NCBI GenBank assembly: GCA_039619475.1
Contig: CM077116.1
Location: 304,952,464 to 305,016,463, forward strand
DNA from: Icerya purchasi
Lineage: Eukaryota; Arthropoda; Insecta; Hemiptera; Monophlebidae
Length of the DNA stretch: 64,000 nt
Direction: 5' to 3'
Each line of letters starts with the position of its first letter. The stretch's first letter is position 1. Shown piece after piece: positions 25,001-38,000 of this stretch. Under the pieces are notes generated by a model. It searched no databases, was not told where the DNA came from, and saw nothing but the letters and a program-made list of their open reading frames with translations. Position numbers and translations under genes: made by a program.

Positions 25001-28000
25001 TTTGGGATCGCACTCAAAATAAATGTCTCCCGGATACGGCAATTTCGCGTTCGCAAGTTATAACCGCTTTAGAGCAACAAAATGACACTCAGACTTACGT
25101 GTAAGATTTTTAAAAAATCAATTAGTTCTTTACGTTTTAAACGGCACATTGTATTATGTAATAGTAATGCGGTTGAAAAAAGAGGGCAAAGATTTATTTC
25201 TTAATAACTACCGATACTGATTATTATAATGTATATCGCATAGAATAAAAAACAATAAAAGAACTTCAACTACAAACGAGACGAGAATAAGTAGAAAAAT
25301 ACATATATACAAGGCACGTACTAAGAACAAGCGGGGAGATAGAATGCGAAAACTGACGAAGATCAGCTTCAGCAATTTATAGCGTTTAAATTAAAGCGAT
25401 TAGTTTGTTACGATTCTAATTTGCTGTAAGCAATTCAGTTTTGATTAATAATAGGGAATTCTTAGCATTTTTCAACAGTGGGACATTTATTATTCTTTGA
25501 GTTCTCGTTCAAATATGTAACGTATCAATTTTATATTTCCTTATTTGTATTCAGCAACAAATCTCTGCATATTTTGCTTCCGGTACGTGAAAGGATTTTA
25601 AAGTAAAATGAAACTGATCATGCTGTTTTTTATTAATAATGCACCTCGTCAATTGTATATTAGGATTTGTCCGGAAGAAACTCGCGCTCAACTTGATGCG
25701 AAGCTGGATCAGTGTTTGTTACTGCTCGATTGTCAGTCATGCGTTCAAACATCTTTACATTGCGGTTGGTGCGCGCAGAAAGGAATTTGTACGAGTTCAT
25801 TGAATTGCAGAGAAAATTCGCTGGACTTTAAAAGAGAAGTAAGTTTACCGAAGTACAACTTTCTACTTGTACATTCTGCTGTAAGGGCGATTTAGGAACG
25901 AGCTTTCATTTTTTACGATGCGCGGGAACCGAAATGTAAATCGGAAATTATTATTTCGTAATTCAACCAGGGAAAAAAAAAATTCATCAACTGAAATATT
26001 GTTGTCGCTGCAAATTAATAATCTAGAGAAACTGTACTTTTGATCGTTGCCAGTTATGTTTCTTATGACTGTGTCGTCCGGTTTTCTAAATTTTTTAGCC
26101 GCTACGTATCTAAACTAAAACTATTTTAAATGAGTTTGAGGAAATATTCAGGAAATCGCATGAAGAATATTTTCTTATGCGGATAATATTAAAGAAGTTC
26201 AAATAGCTGTGAAGTAAATCGAAATTAAAAAAATTTTAAAATACCTTTACATACATGTATATACAGGGTGATTATAATTAAAGTTCAAGTTTCAAAACGA
26301 TATAAAAAAAGAACCACTGATCAGAATGACTTCAAATTTAAACGGAATATTATTGAAGAAGGGGGAAAGCGGATGACATAATTTTTTTGGTCCAGCATCT
26401 AATTTTAGCAACAGATTTCCCTGTACGCATCATAACTTAAAAGGGTTCGACTACAAATGACCAATGAATCGTAAAACAACGGCTAAGGTGTAAGTTAAAC
26501 GTTAAACCACTGTACTGTTCAATGTGCATTTATAGGTGTGATACTGTTAGTTATTTAAGCCTATCCACCACGCAAAAATTGGTTTTTAATTGTCCCGAGG
26601 CCAAAAACCGCATAAAAAGCACCAATCAAATCGGTTTTTAAATTTCATGAGACTGGCGTAAAACATGTTCAATATGCTGTCCACCGTTTTCTGTTGAAAT
26701 CGAGAAAGAGCATGTTGTTCCACAGCTGATCGAAGTGTCTCCGTGGTCACGTTCAGAATGTGTTGCGCAATGCGTGCCTTCAGTTCAGCTGCGGAGCACT
26801 GAACATAACATCTTTCAGACAGCCCCACAGCCAGAAGTCACACGGATTGAGATTAGGTGATCGGGACGGCCTGGCTGTAGGGAAATAACGGCTGATAATT
26901 CTAGCATTTCCGAAATGCCGCTTCAGCAGTTGCTTCACTGGATTTGCAATGTACGGTGGAGCGTCATCTTGCATAAATATGATCCCATCCACACATTCAC
27001 GCTGTTGAAGAGCTGGGATGACGTGGTTGCGTAAAAGACACAAATAGCGCTTACCGAGGTAGCAGGACCGAAAGCACCCGTCTCCTTGAAAAAATATGGC
27101 CCTATGATAAATGATGCCGTAAACCCGCACCATACAGTGACCTTTTTGCAGAATAAAGCGGTACTGGTAGCGTAATCTGTTGCTAAAATGAAATTCTGGC
27201 CCAAAAAAAAAGTGGAACTATTTTTTTTTTTTTTTATGCTATCCGTTTTCCCTCTTTTTCAACAATATTCCGTTCAAATTTGACGTCATTCTGATCAGTG
27301 GTTCTTTTTTATATCGTTTTGAAATTGGAACTTTAATTATAATCACCCTGTATATATATATGTGTGTGTGTCCCCATAATATATGGGTTACTTTAAATCG
27401 GAATAACTATAATTCGTCAAAAATGCTGTGTTTAGAAGTATCATATGTACATTAAACGCTTCACTGAACTTATTGTTTTTAAAAATTGTTGACAACAAAT
27501 TAGGATTAACAATAAATTATAAAAGGTAAAATAGAAATATAATGACAATAGATCTTTCTTGTATTACTAGATAGCAATATTAGAAGTTAACAAAAATATG
27601 TTATGAACTTAGTGGCGTAGAAGAGCAAATTACAACATACCCCGTCGTATGTGTGTCAATAAACGCATTCAAGCCGTTTTTTTTATGGTAAAAATCAGTG
27701 TTTACAATCATTTGTACAGTAAGAATATGCAATATTGGATGATTTGTTAGTTAACCAAAAATCTTATATGAAGAATATAAATGGAATTTAAATGGAACTG
27801 AATTTTTAAATATTTTATAGACGATCTATTTAAGTACCATTGTCGATAACCTTCCTGCTTTGTTGCTTAGATTCATACTAGATAAAATCGAATTTTATTG
27901 TAACAACACTTTAAAAATTTGAATTAATGTTAAAAATATTTCTTTAGTACTTCAAGAAAATTCAAACAAATATCTCATAATTTTTCATAACATCGGAGCG

Positions 28001-31000
28001 GTATAATTGCTGTTAGTGATGTTAAATATGAAATTTAGGGGGATAGTTATGAGCGTATGTAATTTTTTATATAAATTTACTCGACCTTTGTTTCTTGAAC
28101 GACGCAGTATACAGGAGAGATGGCGAAAAGAACAGGTAAAATTTTATTAACTAAAATGCAGTTATAACGTGGTTTGATTGTTTGTTCGTGATGAGCCGGT
28201 TTATTCGGATTAACGAAAAGACGTATTAATTAATTTTTAAAATATTACTTTTTTCCAGTTCATTACCAACGTGTTACAGTGTACCACCGATGAAAGCAGC
28301 ATATGTTCTCAGCAGCATACTTGCCACGCGTGCGTTACTCATAATAATTGTCAGTGGAACGGTAATAGTTTGGTGTGTGTTCCAACGAATAACATTTCAG
28401 TTGTCGATGATGTACAGGTGAGAGTTTTCTACCAATTTAACGTAGTAATCGATCATTGAAGGCATCGACCGAACAGTAAATGTGACATTACTGACAGATT
28501 ATTTTTGTCTACTATTTGTCGCGCTCTGATTTGCTCTCATCATCGTGTTTTTCAAACTCCGTATCGTTTTTTGATTTTCGTGCTGGCCGTTCTTTTCACA
28601 CTGAAATTTTTATCGTTGAAATTCTCTTTCCACGGAAAAGCAAATTAATCCTATTCTATACGAAAAAAATCTCTCTCGAAAGGTGGGGTTGTCGATTTTT
28701 AAAGTCACTTCCATTCCGAGTCGTATTATAGGAGCTACGATGATGGACTCGGATTGAATTTTGAGTTCAGGAGCCAGAGTTGAAAAAAAGAAAAAAAATT
28801 AGGATTTAATTTCATTAAATGATAAATAATTTCGAATAAATTCTTTAACCTTTTAGCACAATTCGAATCGGAAATATTTTTTTTTTCTTTTTAACTAATA
28901 TATTAACTTCACCGTTATTCCGATAAAATTTAATAGAATCGACATCGGGCATGCGTACCGTGAAAATGAATTTGAGTAGGACGTCGTTTTATCAAAATTC
29001 ACAGACTCTGTACCTCTTTCTTTTTGCGGCAGCAGTGCGATACTTTTTTTTGTTTGAATATACGCGTGCACTGCAAATTTGTCTAAATTGCATAAATCAG
29101 AACAATTACTATTCTCACATACTACCATCGCAAATTACACCAGTTAGTCTCAGCAACCGCATCAGGACTAATTTAGCTCGTTTTACACCGAAGAGACTGT
29201 ACTGCTGAACAAGTTTGCTGTTTGTTAAACTGCCTTTTATAAATTCTCCTAATTTCATCGTCATTGTGTTAAATAACAATAGACAATTCAGATTTTCTGA
29301 ATACCAACGATATTCGTTTCAGTATGATATATAAACAAACATTGTTACAAGGCTTAATAATAATGAATTTGGAGAATATTTATTAAATGGCAAATTTACA
29401 CTTTTTGCTTTCTTTACTAAAAAACTAACTTTTTTAAACTGATTTATAGAGTTAAGCGATCATTACATTTTACCCGCCTGAAAAATAAGCAATCTTTGGG
29501 AATTTTTTTTTACGGTCCCTGTATTAGATGGGGACATAAATCTTTGTTGAAGGCTTTATAAAAGCATTCTTAAAATGTATTAAAAAAGAGTTTTTTTTTT
29601 TTGTTTTTTTTTTTTTATTTAACATTGTAAAAAAATTAATTAAGCTATTAGCAAAGTCCCTCAAAAAAACTGATGCAAGTAGCGTTTGCGTTTTTGAAGA
29701 AAAGAATTATCTGAAACACAAAAATCAGATTGATTTAGCTTCTGTGGCTATAGCCCGAACAAGAATTATTAATTTTTATACAAAATTAACAAATTGGCGG
29801 CTGTTTGAACAAAAATTTTCGAAAAATAAGGTTTTCGTGAATGATTTTTCGGTTATAAAAATTGTAAAAATCGATATGTTCACATAATTCTAGTTCCGGA
29901 TATATGTACCTCTACGCATGTGATGAATATGTGGTTAAAATTTTGTAAGGATCGGCGAAGTAGTTTCGGAAAAAATATATCGCCGCACGGAAAAAAAAAC
30001 GGGGTTTCGAAAAAAACGCGTTCGAAGCTTTTTTTGTTGGAAAACCATAAAAAAATCATGCTTACAGGTAATCAACAGTGACCGCACCGGGTAAAATACC
30101 TTCAGCCTTTTCAAGTAATTCATTCTCCTTCATTCTAGCGTTTCCCGGCTTGCTCTAGCCTCTTGTGACTCAAAAGAGCTGCGATGGTTTACTGAGCGTA
30201 TGCGGTCGTTGTCACGCTTATTATTAGCAAGTAGCAAGGCTCTGGGCCCAATTTGTACACCCATAACTTCCATTATTTTTTTGAATAGGTATAATCCATC
30301 ATTAAAAATGAAAAATTGACGGTTTATTTCATAACCGGTTCCGATCATTGAACATGTATTTTTCACCGCAAGTACGCGTGATGCAAACTTTAAAACCAAG
30401 CCCCGGTACTACTCCGTATTGGCTAAACTTTAACCTTTAGGCGTGATCAAAATTTTTTGGATAGCTATTGCGGTTAATTTTTGAAAAATTTGTTTTTTGT
30501 TTTTATTTATTTATTTATTTATTTTTTTTTTTTGTCTCCGTATTACACATTTAGATTGCGTAAGTGTACGTGAAGTATTTAAAAAATTTTAAGTTTTAAC
30601 AGGAGTATTATGGAAATAACAAAAATCTCATTTTAAAAGGAAGACAAAATGAACATCCACTTTTAAACGTAATAGCATTGTCATTATATGTATTAGGGGG
30701 CTACGCATCTAAAGTTTGCTAGAAATAAAATTTTACTTTCTTTTCTCTTTTGCAGGATCTACCGATGTGTGTCAATAGTTGTTCAGATTTTACTTCTTGT
30801 TCCAACTGTACGGAAAATCAATGTATGTGGTGTCACAGTGAAGAAAAGTGTATCGAAAAGCACGGTTATTGGCCCTGGTATCCGTATGGACAGTGTCGAG
30901 AGTGGACTGCAATTTCGTCAAAATGTAGAACTCCTAGCGGTATGTACATATAAAAATTTAATAAATGAAATTATCAAAATTTTAATTAACTCATGTCGAT

Positions 31001-32018
31001 ATTTGTGTTCATATTTTATTAGATAGGGTTTATGTGTATGTACTTCATTCGAATTTCAACGTTTTAAAGCATCCCTAAAAAATACTGAATGTGACAGAAT
31101 GTTCACAACTTGCACACTAGGCAAATAAAAAATTATCACTCCCATCATAAAGTATTTAAAATTTAACAGAAGGCAATTTTAAATTAATTACAGTGCGCAA
31201 TTTTTTCGGCTTATTAATTTCACGTTCGCCTATTGGGCAGAAATTAAAAACGAGTAATTTACATATCTTTTTATGTTTACATTATTTAAAAAGGAAAAAA
31301 ATCGAATTTCACTAATGCGATATAAAAATTTTCTCATAAGTTGTAAAAGACTATTACAAAAAATACCGGTTTTGCAGTCAGAAACTTTTCAAAAACAATA
31401 TTAAAGAAGTATATTTCATTACTATACGGAAAACGACGATTATTGGTATTCAAATTAATACGGACCGCATTAAAAAATGTTTTTTAATTTTTTTTTATAT
31501 TTAAAATACGTCACCACAAGTTAGTTTTTCGTTGCTTCTATTTATTCGAGGATGGTAGATGGTAAATTCTGGTTTAATTTTTTCTATAGATAGAAGATAT
31601 TTCAACGTTATGTAAATGACTTTAGAACTTCCACCCGAAACTAAATAAATTTAAAGACCTGTAGGGACTTTTTTTTTTATAAAAAATTATCGTTAGTTTT
31701 TGTTGCGAACATCATATTTAATTTATACATCGTAAAAAAAAAATTAACATTACAGACCAAAAAAAAGTGTTGAAATTGTGAACAAAGTATTTATATTTAT
31801 TTGACAAAGTTATTAATTCACAATAAAATGCCGAACACGAATAATAAAATGTACTATAAAATTTATATAACAAACACAAATCATATATAAATATTAAAAA
31901 ACATTAAAAAATTACAAACATCGAATTATCATTATTATTAATTTTTACCTTGAAGTTATAAATTTATTCTGGTTCTCCGCTTGTAATCTTTTATATACAT
32001 ACATATATACACATATAT

Positions 32019-32070
<52 letters not shown>

Positions 32071-35000
32071 GTCATTTTATTTCTGATTATAGTATTTTTA
32101 ATCAGAACGTACTGTTTTAGGTAAAGCGGCTTGCAGTTATTATAAGTCATGTTCCGAATGTCAAGCTGATCCGGAATGTGGTTGGTGTGATGACGGATCA
32201 GGCACAGGATTAGGGATTTGTTTGCCCGGTGGAAATAAACATCACAAATCATGTGCCAAGGAAAACTGGTATTTTACCAGATGTCCTAGTAAGTTAAAAA
32301 TCTATAATTTCCAAATCGTTAATATGTATAATTTTTTTTTTTTTAATTTAAATTTATCGTCAATACCACTTTTTCAAATTTGTTTGTCATGAACCGCTTG
32401 AGTGAGTGTAACTGCCATTAATTGAATATAGTTTATTTATTTAACTAATATTTTTTTTGTTTTGGCGAAAGATTTTTTTCGTACAAAAATTAAAAATCTC
32501 TTTAAAAATTCGTGAAGGAATAAATTATTTAACCGAACAACTGACTGGCATTATTTCATCGCGTTTATTGAAAATAATTTGACCCTGAACATCAAACTAA
32601 AATTCGGAAAATACCTCGAAACCGCAACAAACAAGTTAACCAAATAATATGGACTGCGTGTATATTAGTTCCATCACATATCATGATTATAGTGCCATAC
32701 ATAGTTTTTGAGCATCGTTGCAACTACTTATTCGTTCATTCTAGCTAAACAGACATAAGCACAGTATTCTATGCAATTACCATACGCAGCGCTAGCGAAG
32801 ACGCAAGACTACACTTGTAACTCCTATTGTGATTGTTTAATTTATCGATATATAAATGCAGTCCTATTTATGTCTGCTTATTAAGCATCAGTTAGCGCGC
32901 ATCTAGTGCTATGCATATTTGACATTGCCTTCCACATGATTATTAGCGGTTAATTTAATTATTTATTTTGTAATTTTTGTCTCGCCTGGGATTGAACCGA
33001 AGACGTCTGAAACGGGAGTTGAGTTCTCTAACATCTATGCTATCGCTCCACCACATATAAAAATGATAAAATAAATGAGAATATGTTTGTTCCCGCAGAA
33101 ATTAGAAAACTTATAAAACTAACTTGTCTAGTAAAAATAAAATGGCAACCAAGCCGCTATTCCACATTTAATGCTACCTATAATCAACTTCATCGTAAAG
33201 TTAAAAAAAAGTAAGCAATCGGAAGAACACAACATCCTTAAACAGATTTTAAATTTCTTAAGTATATAAGGTAACTCATTAATTGCTAAAAAAATTATTT
33301 TAGCAACAATAAAAATAGCATAATATTAAGCTCGCAGGCGGAGGGTAGTTGGGTTAAAACAAATGATCATGAAGCAAATCCATTCGTAGCTTATTTGAAT
33401 AGAACATTTACTCCAAAAAGTGAGAAGAGACAGCAACCCGAGCCAAGGAGTCCGCCGCTTCATTACCGAAGGTGCTCGAATGACTAGGAACCCAAAGCCA
33501 ATCAATTTGAATGGAATGAAGGGACAAAAGCACGCGAATAATGTGGAGTATAATAAAAACACAGGAATGATCAGGTAAGGGAGAACAAATGGCTTGAAGG
33601 GCGGTCATGGAGTCAAATATAATCAAGAATTTAGAGGAAAGGTGATTGGGGGAAATGAAAATAATGGAACGTAGGATAGCCATCAATTCGGCTGTGAATA
33701 CAGAACAGAAAGGGGACAGACGAAAAGATTGTGAAAAGCCCAAATCTAGGAGAATAAAAGAGGCACCAACACCACTCGGCCTCTTCGAACCATCTGAAAA
33801 CACGGTTGCATGCGAAGGAAATTGAGAATTGATAATACTGTAGAGAGCGTAGGTACAGTAAACATATTTGGAAGATGGCAGAGATCGGCGAAATTAAAAG
33901 AGAAATAAGGAAGATTGACAAAGGACATTATGTAAAGACAAAACGAACTGAGTCGAAGAGAGATGAGGGATAAAATAGGGGTTTTCCTAGGTGCAAAACG
34001 GCAGTTCCTAGAAATGGAAAGATAGGAATGGATAAGAGTAGAGGACGTGAGTGGAAGACGCTTAGCAAGAAAACGATAGCCCAAATAAGATCTGCGAATA
34101 AAAAGGGGTGGTGTATTAAATTTGGCAAGGACTGCTGGAACTGGAGAGAATTTAAGAGCACCAAGGCATAGACGAGGGCGAGAATTTTGGATTACATTCA
34201 ATTTAGAGAGTCGGGACTCAGAGATACAATCAGTGGGAAATGAACAGTAATTAAATTTTGAGCGAATGATGGATTTATGTAGAGAAATAAGGATATAAGG
34301 GTCACCACCCCATTTAGTTGGAGATAGGGCCTTCAGCAGGGTTAGCATTTTGGTTGCCGAAGAGAAAAGATACTTGATGTGTTCGGAGAAGGATAACTGA
34401 CTGTCAAGGAGGATACCAAGTCAACAAAAACAATTAACACGGGAAAGGGGTGTATTTTCTAGGGATAGATAGACTTAAGGACCAGGAAAGGTATACCGTC
34501 AAGACTTGGAGTATGGGTCTAGAAGATTTGAAAAGGACAGATTTTAATTCATCAATATTGAAAGCACAAGTTAAGAAGCGTGTGGGGGAATCATGCGGAT
34601 TTTATTTGCGGAAAAAACACTAATATAAACATTAATATTAGTCCTGAAGTGATTTGATATTTGTTGTTTTAGTAAATAAATTAAAAATTACACGAACTCG
34701 TTAGGTTTAATTTATCTATTTCGAATGTATTGTTTTTTTAAGTAAATTTTTATGCGACGATAGAGTAAAAGTATGCCCTTGAAATCGATTAATTCTTTGC
34801 TCATTTATTTTCACTACATAGACCTTAACCAAGTAGAAAAAATAATTATTTTTACTACATTTGAGCGCGGTTGAATTGTTCTTCGTCTTTTTCAAATATT
34901 TATCAGATTGTCCTAATATGTAAAAAAATATGAAAATTAGAACTGATGTAATTATAAGCGAAAAAAATTAGAAGATAAAAGCTTATTCTGTTTCAATAAT

Positions 35001-38000
35001 TTTGACCATAATATAGTTGCATGTGTTAAAAATTAATCTATATTGTAGAAATGTTTACATGAGACAATTTAGATTTTAGTTTTGTTCAGAAGTGCATTTT
35101 ATACTTTAAAGTGCGAAGCTATATTTAAAAAAAAATTATATTGGTCTGTTTGAGAATATATCGTCTAATTACTCTTATTTCTCTTTATGATGAGCGTTAT
35201 TAGAGATGAAAGAATTTTATTATTTGAGAAATTTTCTAGGATTTTTCGTGTTCACTACACTCTAAATAAATAAATAAATAAATTATAACAGAACATTAAT
35301 TTTGCCGCTTAAACATATAGTTTTATTCGACATCAAAATCAACCAAATGATGTTTATTATTTTTGCGTTTTAATTTAGTTAATAAATTTATGGCTTTAAT
35401 TTGAAACTGATTAATAATTAAATTAAATCATCTCGCTGAATGCCAAAATATGCCTTTTACGAATTTTAAATTTTATTTTTGCTGTTCTTTGTTTTAGATT
35501 GCCAATGTAATGGACACAGTACATGCACTAATAATACCAGTCATTGCCGTCAGCCGTGTAATAATTTTACAACAGGACATCATTGTGAGCGATGCGCGTA
35601 TGGATACTTTGGTAATCCAGTTAACGGTGGACATTGCCGACGTAGGTTTTTTTTTTTTATATTTTAACGCACATTTAACACGGAATAAATAAATAAACAC
35701 TAATGAAACCATAAGAATTTTCTAGACTTACGGACTTGCCCAGTGATAAGTATTTCATTGAGTCGTATACGGCGGTGAAAAAAAGTATAATTGGTTCTTA
35801 AGAAGTCACTGCGAATAATTTTCTTAGAACTAACAGATTATTTAAAAATAATTATCAGATAGTCGCCGATTTCGCGTGAACTTCGTTAATGTGTCAGTTA
35901 TTGTAATCATCTCAAAAAATGACATTGAAAATTTTATAATATGAATAATTCAAAAAAATGCTTTTATATGTCTACTATGAATGAATGTAAATCCTTACTA
36001 ATATTATAAATGCGAAAGTAACTCTGTCTGTCTGTCTGTCTGTCTGTTACCTTTTCACGCTTAAACCGCTGAACCGATTTAGATGAAATTTTGTATGGAG
36101 ATAGTTTGAGGTCAAGCAAAGAACATAGGATAGTTTTTATTCTTGAAATATTATATTAATTTTATTATTTCTTACGTATTCGTTCGTTAGTGTATGTTAT
36201 TTTATTCAGCCAGATGTTTTTGTTCTGAAATTCTAAGAAACATCAGAACACCAGAAATCGGTTTCGTTATGTAAACAAAATTACTGGCTAGCTTTTATTA
36301 ACGTGTTGTTCATCTTCGATAGTCGCCATTCGTTCGTCCGTTCCTAGCTTTTACCCGCGACATTGTCCGCAGAAAATTATTATTTCAAGTAAGCTGTTTC
36401 GACGTCAATATAAATATAAATGAAAGAGGTTTTATTATTAAATCATAAATAGTTATATAGGTACTTAGTGAGTAGGCCGGAGATTTCCTTAAAACATTTA
36501 CATAAACGTATTATATTTTGATTTTTAAAAAAAAATTCTTATTATTTTTACTGTCAATTTGCCTCGCAGGCGTAAATCTGATCTAGCGCGTAACTCTAAC
36601 AGAGCTCGAGCTGCGAAAGTAGCTAGAACTGAGGAATCTCAAGAGCAGACACAGACCAGACACAGACCAGACAGATTTTAGATGCCGAGCGTCACTCCTC
36701 TCAAAAGGTTTCAGAGACCTTAGAACAGACTCAGGCACGGCAAGCTTTAGACGCTGAGTGTCACGCCTCTCAAAGGGCTGCCGAGATTATAAATGCGAAA
36801 GTAACTCTGTGTGTCTGTCTGTCTGTCTATCTGTTACCTTTTCACGCTTAAACCGCTTAACTGATTTTTTTACGACAAAGCTTTTCATTGTAATATAAAG
36901 GCCATCCATTTGAGATATATATATATTTAATAGTAAATGAATATACACTGGCAGGACAACGTCTGAAAAACGCTGTTTACAAAAATGTGTTGAATTAAAA
37001 TTTTACTACTGTAATTGTAAATAAACAAAAATAATTACATAAAAGTAAATAATAAAAAAAAATATATAGAAGTAAATACTTAATAAAAAAAAATATATAG
37101 AAGTAAATACTTAATAAAAAAAAACAATAATAATAAAAAAAAAAAACAAACCTATAGTTATAATTTAATAATAAAATCTCTTTCATTTATATTTGTTTTC
37201 ACGTCGAAACAGCTTACTTGAAATAATACTCGTAATTCTCCGCGGACAACGTCATGGGTTAAAAGCTAGTATGAAATATATGTAGGACAAAAACCGAACT
37301 TCGCGACATGTTCATTCTTGAACAAATGATTCTATTTACTTCCAGTTTATCAAGTGTGAAAAATATCCATTAGGCTTCCAATAAATTTGATCCAGGTTTT
37401 TATTTTAGTAATTTACGAAAATTTAATAAAAAGTAGTTTTAATCTTGATACAGAGTTAAGCATGGTATTAGTGGGCGGTGCGTTTGTGGTCTAATAAAAA
37501 AAAAAAAAACGGTTTTAATTTTGAAAAAAAAAGAAATTAAATTATTTATGAGTTACGGATGTTCACATAGGTGTATAATTTGGCACACGTAGAAAATTTT
37601 ATTCAAATGTGTATAAAAGTGAGAAATTTTTAGAATAGCTTACCTTGTTTTTTTGAAAATGTATTAAAGTATAAAAGTACAAAAAAATATTCGTAATTGT
37701 ACGCCTAGGGTAAAAAGAGTCTCTGTTGGTTTCTAAAAACTTTTTTGCCTGAAAAATTTTAAATATAATCTTTTCTCAGTTTATTTACTTTTCTTTGGTA
37801 TCGCGAATGTTACAGTTTCATTCCATAATATAATCAATGAAACGCATATGAAGTAATGAAAATCGGAAAGGAGAATATTTTATTACTTTATATATATCGT
37901 CGCGTTTGGCCTAGTGGCTAGAGCGCTTGACTTCCGATCCGGAGGTCTCGGGTTCGATACAGGGCGATGACAAAAATATACGGCGCTAGTTTAGTGCACA

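Larger units (their letters stand above)
25839..28114 (+). other. Attractin intron 8 (2.3 kb) with a mariner
   Basis: GTAAGT to ACAG. Holds the mariner at 26,264-27,350; the remainder is AT-rich with a short TG run near 27,360. Confidence 0.7.
33300..34620 (-). mobile_element. LINE 3' half with RNase H, I-like group
   Basis: The minus strand carries the C-terminal RT region ('WGGDPYILISLHKSIIRSKF', 'LSKLNVIQNSRPRLCLGAL', about 33,928-34,348) followed by an RNase H domain (33,408-33,803). One or more frameshifts lie between them. It is a different family from the I-like end at 7.3-8.5 kb. The RT core and endonuclease are missing. Confidence 0.8.
32289..35497 (+). other. Attractin intron 12 (3.2 kb) with a SINE and a LINE
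   Basis: GTAAGT to TTTTAG. It holds the minus-strand SINE, a weak Jockey-like fragment and the minus-strand LINE end, each listed. The stretches 32,289-32,770 and 34,640-35,497 are AT-rich with nothing recognised. Confidence 0.7.

Noticed and set aside
28101..28107. Alternative acceptor CGCAG at 28,102-28,106 for the microexon
   Set aside because: It would make a 28-nt exon and put exon 10 out of frame with an early stop.
31956..32252. Minus-strand open frame across the CA/TA microsatellite and exon 12
   Set aside because: Opposite strand of attractin exon 12 plus dinucleotide repeat; not a gene.
36023..36047. Regular GTCT repeats, considered as a structured array
   Set aside because: A simple tetranucleotide repeat near a Helitron end; no spacers, and CRISPR is not expected in an animal genome.
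37898..37972. Possible tRNA gene on the plus strand (good boxes A and B)
   Set aside because: The acceptor stem does not close and the sequence runs into a body shared with two other copies, so it is the head of a SINE.
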